Shown here: in pieces, positions 54,716 through 64,000 of the stretch
How positions within the stretch are numbered: the stretch's first letter is position 1
Layout: the number at the start of each line of letters is the position of its first letter
DNA from: Typhlomys cinereus
Lineage: Eukaryota; Chordata; Mammalia; Rodentia; Platacanthomyidae
Length of the DNA stretch: 64,000 nt
Assembly: GCA_023101885.1 (NCBI GenBank)
Contig: JALPQD010000087.1
Span: 4,511,951 to 4,575,950 of the forward strand
Direction of reading: 5' to 3'
The notes under the pieces: generated by a model
The model's input: the letters and a program-made list of their open reading frames with translations, nothing else
What the model was told of the DNA's origin: nothing
Database searches by the model: none
Position numbers and translations under genes: made by a program

Positions 54716-55059
54716 CGGCTGTCCATGACGGAGGGCTGATGCTCTGGAGAGGGATGGGCATCAAGAGTCCCAGAGGGACAGGAAAGGGCACCTCGTCTGT
54801 AGACAAGGTCAGCCCCAGCCGCGCACGCTGGACTGGGCAGAGGGGTAGGCGGCTGTGGCTGGAACCCTTCTCAGTGGTACTCCCTGAACCCTGAAGAGAC
54901 GGCTGTCTCCCTGGGGGCCAGGAAGAGAGAGGGAGGGAAGGGCCAGAGGTGATCAGAGAACACAAGTGGGTCTTCCAGCTCGACAGTCACATGTCCCTTG
55001 TGTCACCACTAGACTGAGACCTAGGGCCAAGGACTGGGGTCCCCAGGATCTGTGGTAGA
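54716..55059. other. Unique sequence
   Basis: GC-rich, no exon supported. Confidence 0.5.
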
Positions 55060-55215
55060 CACACACGTGAGCAGGGAGGGAGGAGGGGAGGAGAGACCCA
55101 GGGGGAAGGTAGAGGGAGAAAGAGGAGAGGGAGGGTGAAGGGAAAGAAGGAAGGGTGGTGGGAAGGAGGGAGAGAGGCAGCAGGGAGGGAGGAGGCGTGG
55201 GAAGGGGGCAGCGGG
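55060..55215. repeat. Polypurine tract
   Basis: About 155 bp of almost pure purine on the plus strand (GGGAGGGAGGAGGGGAGGAG, GGGAGAAAGAGGAGAGGG). Confidence 0.9.
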
Positions 55216-55869
55216 CGACGTGTGGGGACAAACAATGTGGGGAAGATCTGAACCGGGACTCACTGTGACGGGGGCTCCAGAAAGCTACACCCTGGTGCTC
55301 CTCCCTCGGGAGAGCCTGCGAGGAGGGGCGGGGCCAGAGCTCACGTGCTCGATGTCGGGGAGGTAACGCCGGGCCGGAGGCTGCATGGAGGTCGGCTTGG
55401 CCGAGTCTTCTGTGTTGTGCTGAACTGCGCCCTCTGGGCCCCCAGGATGCAGCCACGACCCCTGCACCTGCCTTCCGGAAGATTCTCAACATCCGGAGGC
55501 TCTGTATGTTTGCCATGGAGCTGACCGAAGCAGGCTTTGGGGGGCATACAGCCCTGAGCAGATAGGGACGGGGGTGGGGGGGACACGTGGAGAGGCAGAC
55601 CTGCCGGGAGAGCACCCGCCCAGCCTCAGATCTGTGTGCGCGGGCAGGCGTCCACTTCACCGTGGAGAATGCGATCCCAAGCTGGAATGAGGAGGAGGAA
55701 GTGTGAGGCGAGGAAGAAGAGGAAAGGACAGGGTCAGAAAGTGCAACTAAAGGGGGCCCAGCTCTGTGTGCAGGGAAGGAGCCTTGGACGTAGCACTAGG
55801 GACCCCACAGTGGGCTCTGAACACTGGGTCCCCACAGACATGATGGAGCTAGCTTTGCCCCTGTGGACC
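55216..55869. other. Unique sequence
   Basis: GC-rich, no recognisable feature. Confidence 0.5.
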
Positions 55870-56106
55870 AAGAAGTCCTCTCTTTCTTCTTCTTTCTCTC
55901 TGTCTGTTCTCCATCTGCTCTGTGCGTCTCTCTCTTCTTCATCTCTCCTGTCTCTTCTCTCTCTGTCTGCTCTCTGTGAGTCTCTTCCCTCTCCCCTCTT
56001 TCTCTCTCTATGTCTCCTCTTTCTCTGTCTTTAATCTTTCTCTCCTCGCTCCTCTATGTCTCTCCCCTCTCTCAGTTTCTCTTGTTCTCTCTCTCTCTCT
56101 CTCTCC
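55870..56106. repeat. (CT)n/(TTC)n polypyrimidine tract
   Basis: CT-rich for about 235 bp with short interruptions, ending in CTCTCTCTCTCTCTCT at 56089-56105. Confidence 0.9.
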
Positions 56107-56192
56107 AAAGTGTCCCAGGACCTTACAGGGCCTGTTGACCATCATGTGGGAGCAAAGGGCCTCAAGGAGACCTGTACGCACAGGAAACTTCC

Positions 56193-56250
56193 AGAAGCAT
56201 GACAGAAGCATGGCAGAAGCATGGCAGAAGCATGGCAGAAGCATGACAGG
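56193..56250. repeat. 15-bp minisatellite, 4 copies
   Basis: AGAAGCATGGCAGAAGCATG pattern with a 15-bp period. Confidence 0.88.
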
Positions 56251-56945
56251 ATGCTGTCTTAAGTCTCCTTGGGCCCTGATGGTCCTGACAGCGATGCCAT
56301 GTGGTGACTCTGAGAAGACTCAGCACGGCCCCTACATATGCATCCCGCTGCCCAGGAGGAGGGGCTAGGGGCGGAGCTTCAGAGTCTCCCTCCTGCAGCA
56401 GCCTCTGGAGCTGGCAGATCATCAGCCCAGCGCGGCTGTGTCCTGACTGACAGGGGCAGCTGGCGGCCCATTTACACGGTGTCACTGTCTCCTTCTCCTC
56501 CAGGACAGCCACAGCCCACTCCAGAAGGCTTGAGGGTGCCTGTAGGGGCCAGAGAGGCCGGCTCAGCCTTGTCCTCGACTACAGGGGTTCATGCCCAGTT
56601 CTTGATCACCCTGGGGTGCCAACGGGTGGCCCCAGGTGGAGGAAGCTCCTGGCAGAGCCATAGAAGGGGCACTGCGTCCTCTTGGACGGGCTGAGCTGCC
56701 CTCAAATATGACACGAAGGAATTGCCCCGTGGAAAGCCCTGCAGAATGTTTGATCATGGGGAAGAGGCACCTTCAAGAAAGCCCTGAGAAACGTCAGAGC
56801 CGCACCAGGCGTGGAGTCTGCCACAAGCTGCCCTTACTCTCCAGCCAGAGAGCATGGGGCGTCCCAATCTTACTCCTTCAATGCTGCCACTGTGGGTTTA
56901 TGTACCCAAGACTGGAAATCTGCAAGGGGTAGAACTGTGCCGCAA
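56251..56945. other. Unique sequence
   Basis: About 700 bp, no exon or transposon recognised. Confidence 0.5.
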
Positions 56946-57300
56946 ACTATTCATGGTGCATGGTGCATGGCGCATGGTGCATGGTGCTTGACCATAGTGC
57001 ATTATTCATGGCCCTGGTGCACGGCACATGACCATAGTGCATTATTCATGGCCCTGGTGCATGGCGCATGGCCCTTGTGCACGGCGCATGGCCTTTGTGC
57101 ATGGCGCATGGCCCTTGTGCATGGCGCATGGCCCTGGTGCACGGCGCATGGCCCTGGTGCATGGCGCATGGCCCTGGTGCATGGCGCATGGCCCTTGTGC
57201 ATGCACGGCGCATGGCCCTTGTGCACGGCGCATGGCCCTTGTGCACGGCGCATGGCCCTGGTGCACGGCGCATGGCCCTTGTGCACGGCGCATGGCCATG
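56946..57300. repeat. 20-bp minisatellite with half-unit variation
   Basis: CATGGCCCTTGTGCACGGCG and variants (CATGGCCCTGGTGCATGGCG) repeat about 13 times from 57047. Before that, shorter CATGGTG and CATGGCG units and a CATAGTGCATTATT block occur twice. Nearly palindromic halves (GTGCAC, GCGCATG) are frequent. Confidence 0.93.
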
Positions 57301-57494
57301 CTAAGCCAAGAGCCAGTGACTCACACTCACACCCAGATGTTTGGGCAGAAGAGAGACAGTCAGAGGGCCAAGGAGGGACAGGAGAGGAGGAAGCAGTCAG
57401 AAGAAAAGAACCAGTAAGGAAAGAGGCTACGGCGGTGTCTCGGAGGAGATGGGCTTCAAGGGTGAGATGCCGTCACATGCCGCGATGTCCCCTA
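57301..57494. other. Unique sequence
   Basis: Purine-rich in part, no recognisable feature. Confidence 0.45.
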
Positions 57495-57590
57495 TAACCC
57501 TAGCGCTGATGAGACAAGAGGGTCACAGGTTCAAGATCAGCTTGGGCTACACAGCGAGACCCGTCTCAAAAACCTGAAAGCAAAATAGAA
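57495..57590 (+). mobile_element. B1-like SINE, 5'-truncated
   Basis: CATGCCGCGATG region, then CAGGTTCAAGATCAGCTTGG, GCTACACAGCGAGACCCGTC and TCAAAAACC match the B1 3' half. Confidence 0.7.
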
Positions 57591-57750
57591 CAAAAAGGGA
57601 AAAGAAGTTTCCGGAAGACTTGGTGCCACCTCCTAGAACGGCTGTGGACGCGGCCCTTGGTGCGCGGGGAAAGCCAGGGCATCCCTTGCCAACGCCCAGC
57701 AGAGTCAGGATGCGCCACCAGTGGATGACGCAGCATTTGCTGGAGCAATG

Positions 57751-57764
57751 CTACCCTCTGCTGG
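57751..57764 (-). promoter_or_regulatory. CTCF-like motif (one mismatch)
   Basis: CTACCCTCTGCTGG matches the reverse-complement core SYGCCMYCTRSTGG at 13 of 14 positions (A for G at the third). Confidence 0.4.
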
Positions 57765-58891
57765 CCGCTGGCTCTCAAGTCTAGGGGCATCTCCACAGGC
57801 CGATCTGACGGTCCCACCCAGGGCCTAGTGGACCCACCTCTACCTCCCCTTTGTCCTGTCCACCCCCTCTGTCGCTGGGACCACAGGGGCAGGCACAGCT
57901 ACAGGCACCAGACAGACCCGACAACTCTCTGATGAACTTCACAGTGCGCCCGACGCCAGCATCTCTGGCCTCCTCCTGTGGCCATTCGCTGGGCGTCCCC
58001 GGGCAGGCTCCCCTCCGGACTGAGTCTAGGCAGACGGCAGAGCCTGTGTCCTTCTTGGTGAAGCAGAGGTCCTCTTTCCTTGGGGCATAAAAGGGCTCAC
58101 GGCAGAGCAAGAACACAGCACACAGATGGTTTCCGACAAGACAATGAGAAGCCATGTGTCCTTAGGCAACTTTGCATAAATGGCTGCTAAATATTCCAGC
58201 GCCTGCTCCAATAGGAACAAGTGTACCGAGTCTCCTGCAGAGCTGGCCCCGGGGCTGCTGACAGAGGGGCTGCATCCCGAGGCTGCCAGAGCGGAGAGGA
58301 GGCTTCTCCCCTCCGACCTGCCTTTGTACCTCCTTCAGCCTCAGACTTGAGCTGCGTCAGAATCCTTGGGGGACTTGTAAACCGCAAGCACTGGCCCCAC
58401 CTCAGCCCTGACAGTGGTACTTCCAGCACATCGTGGGGGCGCCTGAGCCAGGCTCGCAACCCTGGGCAGATGTGCTCTCCTGTGGAGTCACAGCGGCTAA
58501 GGGCTCTGCCTTCCGTTCACGATGCACACAGAACAAGTAGTACTAACAAGCCAGGCCAACAGACACCCACCCCACCCCTGAGCTTACAGTGGCAGCTTCT
58601 GGCCTTCGCCGTGGCCAGAAGAATCATGTGGGCACTTAACTGTCTCAGCCAAGAGTGAAGACTCCAAGTCACCCCAACTTCCATCCACTGAGCACAGCTC
58701 ACAGGTTCTGCGCACATGCAAGGCAAGAGTCCTCAGTGCTGCTAGAATTGGGGAATTGGATGGTGGTGGACTGTCCATCACACCACCCCACAGTATCTGC
58801 TCTATCAGGACTCTACGCGCCACACCAGATGATCTTGCTGGCTAATGGAGTGCATGGATTCGGTGCAGAGTTCTGACTGAGCCCAGAGCGG

Positions 58892-58905
58892 CCAGCAGAG
58901 GGCGC
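58892..58905 (+). promoter_or_regulatory. Perfect CTCF core motif
   Basis: CCAGCAGAGGGCGC matches all 14 positions of CCASYAGRKGGCRS, with TGG following. It lies in unique DNA, about 1.1 kb from a diverging partial match at 57751. It is the strongest regulatory-protein motif in the window, but occupancy must be measured. Confidence 0.55.
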
Positions 58906-59160
58906 TGGCCCAGCGCTGTAGCTCAGCCATCACTCATCTCGGGGATGGGGGGAGGTCCTGTCTCACCTCCAGGGGCCTATCAACCCCACCACAGAGTACT
59001 CCGTGGTCCTAATTACAACATCAGAGGGAGTCAGTTGCATGCTTCAGGATGCAGGTGCCTTCCCTGAGATTTATGGTCCCGTTTCCTGTTTTTACTCACA
59101 GCTCAAAATCTCCCTGATGACCTTGAAAATATGCTTTTATGTCAATCTGGAAATGCTGGC

Positions 59161-59398
59161 TGACATGTAAGCAGTAATCCATGCATGACGTGTAAGCAGT
59201 AATCCATGCATGACGTGTAAGCAGTAATCCATGCATGACGTGTAAGCAGTTATCAGGCATGACGTGTAAGCAGTTATCATGTATGACATGTAAGCAGTTA
59301 TCAGGCATGACGTGTAAGCAGTTATCAGGCATGACGTGTAAGCAGTTATCATGCATGACGTGTAAGCAGTTATCAGGCATGACGTGTAAGCAGTTTCT
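59161..59398. repeat. 24-25 bp minisatellite, 10 copies
   Basis: TGACGTGTAAGCAGTTATCA with GGCA/TGCA spacers. The first three copies read AATCC where the rest read TTATC. Most copies contain TGACGT, a CRE half site. Frames on both strands are artefacts. Confidence 0.95.
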
Positions 59399-59590
59399 AT
59401 GGCTGTGGCTCGTGGTTGCTCATTACAACTAGATGGTCAAGACCTGGTTGCTGGAGACGCCACATGCTTTGGTGGCAGGGCATGGAGAAATCAGGCTGGA
59501 ACTAACTGGTTTCCCACTACCATGAAGCAGTGGGAAGAGTAGCATGTGAGGACTGGGCAAGCATCCTGACTGCTAGGCCCTGCGCGGACT
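59399..59590. other. Unique spacer
   Basis: No recognisable feature. Confidence 0.45.
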
Positions 59591-60055
59591 GAGGACGTCC
59601 CCGCTCTTCTCCGGCTGGACTCGCAGGCTGAGGACGTCCCCGCTCTTCCCCAGGGCTGGACTCGCAGGCTGAGGACGTCCCCGCTCTTCCTCAGGGCTGG
59701 ACTCTCAGGCTGAGGACGTCCCCGCTCTTCCCCAGGGCTGGACTCGCAGGCTGAGGACATCCCCGCTCTTCCTCAGGGCTGGACTCGCAGGCTGAGGACG
59801 TCCCCGCTCTTCCTCAGGGCTGGACTCGCAGGCTGAGGACGTCCCCGCTCTTCCTCAGGGCTGGACTCTCAGGCTGAGGACGTCCCCGCTCTTCCCCAGG
59901 GCTGGACTCTCAGGCTGAGGACGTCCCCGCTCTTCCCCAAGGCTGGACTCGCAGGCTGAGGACGTCCCCGCTCTTCTCCAGCTAGACTTGCAGGCTGAGG
60001 ACGTCCTCGCTCTTCCTCAGGGCTGGACTCGCAGGCTGAGGACGTCCCCACTCTT
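59591..60055. repeat. 41-bp minisatellite, 12 copies
   Basis: GAGGACGTCCCCGCTCTTCC followed by CCAGGGCTGGACTCGCAGGCT, starting at 59591, 59630, 59671, 59712, 59753, 59794, 59835, 59876, 59917, 59958, 59997 and 60038. Nearly every copy contains the palindrome GGACGTCC. Copies with TCTCC or TCTCCAGC spacers are 39 bp. Confidence 0.97.
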
Positions 60056-60465
60056 CTGGGCGCTGGATTCAGCGCTACAGGACTGCCTGCCAGGTGAGGA
60101 TGCAACACTGCATGGATGGTTTGGAGAGCCACCTGCTGTCTGCACTCAGGTGGGAATTCATGCCTGATGGAGCAAACCCCATCAAAAGCCCATGGAAGGG
60201 AAGGAGAGAATAATAGGAGACCGTGGGGCTCCCCTCACTCAATCCTAAGCCAGAAGTTCAGGGAGATGAAGCCTAGAGGGTGTGAAAAGTGAAGAGACTC
60301 GGGGTGGATGTCTCCTCCATGTCCTGACAGTGGCATGAAGAAGGCACGAGAATCCCGAGGGTCAGGTACTTGGCTGTAAAGATGGGGCCACATCTCGACC
60401 ATGACTGCTTAGCCAGACACACCTCCTCTCTCTACTTGAACCTAGAGTGTAGTCAGGGCCCAAAG
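60056..60465. other. Unique sequence
   Basis: No recognisable feature. Confidence 0.5.
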
Positions 60466-60790
60466 ATAAGCTGGGGGAGGGGTGGGTCCACTGGCCTCCT
60501 CCTCTTCCCAGGTGCACAGATAGGCTGGGGGAGGGGCGGATCCACTGACCTCCTCCTCTTCCCAGGTGCACAGATAGGCTGGGGGAGGGGTGGTCCACTG
60601 GCCTCCTCCTCTTCCCAGGTGCACAGATAGGCTGGGGGAGGGGTGGTCCACTGGCCTCCTCCTCTTCCCAGGTGCACAGATAGGCTGGGGGAGGGGTGGG
60701 TCCACTGACCTCCTCCTTCTCTTCCCAGGTGCACAGATAGGCTGGGGGAGGGGTGGGTCCACTGGCCTCCTCCTCTTCCCAGGTGCACAA
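60466..60790. repeat. 53-54 bp minisatellite, 6 copies
   Basis: GGCTGGGGGAGGGGTGGGTC, CACTGGCCTCCTCCTCTTCC and CAGGTGCACAGATA, with starts at about 60468, 60522, 60576, 60629, 60682 and 60738. Each unit contains a polypyrimidine tract followed by CAGGT, resembling a 3' splice site joined directly to a 5' splice site. Confidence 0.95.
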
Positions 60791-61235
60791 TGGCTACATC
60801 TCCCTTCTGTGCTGCTCACTACTTGTCCCACTACTTGTTCCTCGAGGACAAGCAGAGTCCAGCCCAGCCGCTCTGACGCTACCAAGTCAGCTGAACCTGC
60901 TCTTCTTGGGCATGGCAAGCTCTTCTGGGCAGAGAGGCTCTTGCTCCAAGGAAAAACCACCCTGCTCTCCATGGGAAGAAAGATGCCACAGCAATTGCTA
61001 ATTCTAAACCCCAGAAATCAGCCCTGTGGCACCGAGGGCAGAAGCACCTGCAGGCAGGTATCGGGCCCTTTGCCGAATGGTTCACTTGCAAATCCTGTGC
61101 ATAACACACCTGCTAGCCGATGCTGACAGGAGCAGTTCTTCTGGGCTCTGTGGGGTGACGGGAAGCCTGGCCGCCTCTGCCTGTGTTGTCTGCGGAGAGA
61201 GGAGGCTGTGTGCTGGAGGAGACCAGCTAAATCGA
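60791..61235. other. Unique sequence
   Basis: GC-moderate, no exon supported. Confidence 0.5.
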
Positions 61236-62215
61236 TGTGTGTGCTCATGCATGATCTTTGACATGTGTGTTAACACGTATGCTCGCTGATGTGCGCTGAC
61301 ATGTGTGTTCATTGATGTGTACTCACTGATGTGTGTGCACTCTCTGACATACGCTGACATGTGTGTTGACTGATATGTGATCACTGACGTGTGCTGACAT
61401 GTGTACTTGTGCACTCTGACATGCGCTCACATGTGTGTTGATGTGTGTGTACTCACTGACATGCACTCACATGTGTGTTGATGTGTGTGTACTCACTGAC
61501 ATGCACTCACATGTGTGTTGATGTGTGTGTACTCACTGACATGCACTCACATGTGTGTTGACTGACATGATCACCAACGTGTGCTGACGTGTGTACTCGC
61601 TAATGTTGTTCTCTGACGTGCTCACTCTTGTGCACTCTCTGACATGCACTCACGTGTGTGTTGATGTGTGTGCACTCTGACATGCACTCACGTGTGTGTT
61701 GACTGACATGTGATCACTGACGTGTGCTGACATGTGTACTCACTAATGTTCTCTGACATGTGCTCACAGATGTGCATGCTCATTGATGGCATGCTCTTTA
61801 ACGTGTGCTCACTGACAGGTGTCCCGACGTGTGCTCACTGATGTGCACTGACATGTTCATTGTGCTCACTGACGTGTGTGTTCATTGACGCATGCTCACT
61901 GACGTGTGTTCATTGATGCGCGCTCACATGTGTGTTGACTGACATGTGTGCTCACTGACATGCCTGTTCATTGATGCGCGCTCACTGACATGCGTGTGGA
62001 CTAACATGTGTGCTCACTGATGTGCATGTTCACTGAAATGTACTGACCAACATAAGCTTACTGACATGTGTGCTCACTAATGTGGGTGCTCACCGACGTG
62101 TGCTCAGTGACGTGTGTTCACCGACGTGTGCTCAGTAACATGTGTGCTCACCGACGTGTGCTCAGTAACATGTGTGTTCACTGACATGTGCTCAGTGACG
62201 CATGCTCACTGTCGC
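61236..62215. repeat. GT-rich minisatellite of ACTGACATG units
   Basis: Almost 1 kb of TGTGTGCTCACTGACATG-type units of 14-24 bp. A 40-bp higher-order unit is repeated three times identically at 61441-61560. The remainder is more diverged. Frames are artefacts. Confidence 0.93.
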
Positions 62216-62271
62216 GCAGCTCACACACCCTTAGTCCTCCAACTGCACCTGAGTCCGTGCGTCAGGGACCT
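62216..62271. other. Unique spacer with weak arm extension
   Basis: Weak similarity to the reverse complement of 63335-63390 suggests that the inverted repeat once extended into here. Confidence 0.35.
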
Positions 62272-62460
62272 GTCAGGATTCCGCGGCATGGCCTGACCTC
62301 ACTGAGCAGCCCCGCCCCTCCGGGAGAAACCTGCGACCTAGCGACACGTGATCACACAGACTATAAAATACTGAAAGTAATTCAGTGACGTGCTGGGTCC
62401 CAGGTCTTGAGGCGCTCGCGGCCCGCAGGGGTCAGACGCGCCGTCTGGCAGTGGGTCAGG
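62272..62460 (+). repeat. Inverted repeat, left arm
   Basis: About 189 bp whose sequence recurs, reverse-complemented, at 63152-63334. Shared blocks include GAAACCTGCGACCTAG, ACTGAGCAGCCCC, GCAGGGGTCAGACGCGCC and GGTCTTGAG. By eye identity is high (roughly 75-80 %) with small indels. I do not recognise a transposon family. TATAAAATACTG at 62362 is CAAAATGCTG in the other arm. Confidence 0.85.
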
Positions 62461-63151
62461 CCCTGTCCCCAGCAGCACGCACAGCTCAGCCCCAAACTCG
62501 GTCACCAGGGCAGCCGCCTGTGGAGGTGGCTGGAGCCTCCAAGCTCTGTGCCTGTGGCTCTGCTCACTCCTTGCAGTGCTCAGCTGAGTCTGTCGTGTTC
62601 CCGCCACCAACTGTCCCTGGTCCCTGATCTGTAACCCGACAGCCAGCACCAGGCTGTCCCGAAAACCAGGACTTCCTCGCTTGTCTCCGTCCTGCCCGGC
62701 GTGACGTCACGCCTCAGCCTCTCACACTTGGGCCAGCCCAGCCGTCTGAATGCCAACATTTGTTTAGTTGACCAATGTGTCACTAACCGCTACGTGCCAG
62801 GCACTGCAAAACACACCGCGCGTACTCTGGGGCTCAAAATTTAGCACAGCAAATTAACAGAAAAAGAAACCTTCAAATGTGAAGGTGTGAACGTGGCAGG
62901 CAGAGCAAATTGTTTTGCTAACGAGGATTTCGGAGCAAGCGAGACGCCAGCTGTCAGTGAGGCAGAGCTGGGAATCCTCTGGGCACAAACGGTCCGGGCA
63001 GAGGCCCACATGAGAACCTCAGGACCCCGCCCGTTTCCCCACTCCTGTCCCAGGCTCCGATGCTGGATGCCCCTTTGTCCCCCACGGAAACCTTGGGTGC
63101 TGACTTGCTGGCATGGCAGCCGCTGCCCGTCACCACCTCTGAGACCTCAGC
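62461..63151. other. Spacer of the inverted repeat
   Basis: About 690 bp, GC-rich, unique. It includes a perfect CRE at 62702-62709 within GGCGTGACGTCACGCC, itself a 16-bp perfect palindrome. Reading frames from each arm enter the spacer but are not conserved beyond the arms. Confidence 0.55.
62702..62709. promoter_or_regulatory. Perfect CRE octamer in a 16-bp palindrome
   Basis: TGACGTCA flanked symmetrically as GGCGTGACGTCACGCC, the extended form favoured by CREB/ATF dimers. It lies in the spacer of the inverted repeat. Confidence 0.45.
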
Positions 63152-63334
63152 TCCTGACCCACCTGCCCCGAGAGGCGCGTCTGACCCCTGCGGCCGCAGG
63201 TGACTCAAGACCTGTGACCCAGCACACCATGAAGTACTTTCAGCATTTTGTAGTCTGCACGGTCACCTGTCACTAGGTCGCAGGTTTCGGGGGGGGGGGC
63301 TGCTCAGTGAAGTCAGGCCGTGGCGGCGAATCCT
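63152..63334 (-). repeat. Inverted repeat, right arm
   Basis: Reverse complement of the left arm, about 183 bp, with a G11 run where the left arm has CCCGCCCCTCCGG. Frames ending at the same stop in both arms share a C-terminal pattern (YFQ-F-VC--TC), but most differences change the amino acid, so coding selection is not supported. Confidence 0.85.
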
Positions 63335-64000
63335 GGGCAGCCCTGAGCCCTGTGCTTCCAGAACCAGCCGGAGGAGGCAGGACTGCTCAGCATCTCCCAG
63401 TCCTCGGGATTTTCCTTCGGGCAGAAGTCACGCCGTCCCCCTCCTCTGGCACCTTCTTGCAGACCTGCGGCCCAGGCGTGGATTCAGTAGCAGGCTGAGG
63501 CTGCTCTGGGCTTGGGGCTGAGGGGAAGCCCAGAGCCGCCCCTGCAGCAGCAGAACCGGCTCCTTGCGACGCTTTAGACTGTTATTTCCCAAGGTTTCAT
63601 AAACCCTGTACAGAACGTTCCTTCTGCTTCCTCCCACCTGTTGGTGGTGGGGGCGATGATAAAGGCTGGATCAAAACAATCCTTGAGAAGGGGCAGCAGG
63701 TACCAGCCGCTCTGTCCCCACGCTGCTGGATGGACTTATTCATGGAGTGAGGGCGGGGCCGCCGGGGGCTTGGAGAGCCCACTGGGCCGGGCTCCTGTGC
63801 GCGGCAGCGGCTATTGTGAGCTGCAGAGTCCTGGCACGGCCCGCCCCTCCCTCTGTCCTTCCTTTCTCTGCTGGGCTCTCACACTCCGTCTCTGAAGGCT
63901 GCGAGTGGGCCAGGGCACGGCGACAGGGCTGGCTGCCAAGCAATGATTTCCTCCTCAGGGTAGCTCATCTGCTGCTCCCCTCTCTGAGTCGTTAGGAAGT
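63335..64000. other. Unique GC-rich sequence
   Basis: CpG-containing DNA to the window edge (GGGCGGGGCCGCCGGGGGC near 63750). It could be close to a promoter, but no TATA box, exon or transcript signal supports that. Confidence 0.45.

Larger units (their letters stand above)
57591..59160. other. Unique sequence with CTCF-type motifs
   Basis: About 1.6 kb with no tandem repeats. It holds the best CTCF match of the window (58892) and a close one in the opposite orientation (57751). No exon supported. Confidence 0.55.

Overview
The window reads as nuclear DNA of a rodent from the mouse-related clade; the species cannot be fixed. The evidence is the dispersed repeats: ID/B2-like SINEs that open GGGGCTGG and end in CA/TA-rich tails, B1-like and B4-like SINEs, MaLR-type (mouse ORR1/MT-like) solo LTRs, one class II (IAP-like) solo LTR, and the 3' half of an L1. 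An 11-base run of N at 95-105 is an assembly gap. I find no protein-coding exon, rRNA, functional tRNA, CRISPR array or bacterial-type operon that I can support. The long reading frames all come from tandem arrays or from dead transposons.

The dominant feature is tandem repetition. I count more than 30 unrelated minisatellite or microsatellite arrays, with units of 6 to about 80 bp. The largest are a 78-bp array (24101-25345), a 12-14 bp GCATGAGCACAC array (2553-3421), a GT-rich ACTGACATG array (61236-62215), a composite CA/minisatellite array (283-1216), a 28-bp array (17291-18030) and an indel-free 20-bp array (9111-9720). This density, with high GC, is typical of a subtelomeric or otherwise recombinogenic stretch. 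No telomere repeats are present.

Layout: 1-11 kb is mostly minisatellites with GC-rich unique DNA. 11-15 kb is SINE-rich. 15-21 kb holds CpG-rich arrays, conserved-looking AT-rich islands and the class II LTR. 21-30 kb has CA/GT-rich arrays and two MaLR LTRs. 30-33.4 kb is an L1 split by an LTR. 33-43 kb is mostly unique sequence with several arrays. 43-51 kb has three LTRs of one MaLR family, two or three of them with target-site duplications, and more SINEs. 51-55 kb is AT-rich unique DNA plus a conserved-looking island. 55-62 kb is again minisatellites. 62-64 kb holds an undescribed inverted repeat.

The observations most worth following are these. (1) At least 13 perfect cAMP-response-element octamers occur, ten of them inside two unrelated minisatellites, one of which also carries NRF1-type sites. 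(2) Inverted arms of roughly 185 bp at 62272-62460 and 63152-63334 are not explained by any repeat I recognise. (3) A minisatellite array was born inside a B1 SINE. (4) An LTR is inserted inside another minisatellite. (5) A perfect CTCF core motif lies at 58892. No new defence, metabolic or mobile 'system' with encoded proteins is evident.
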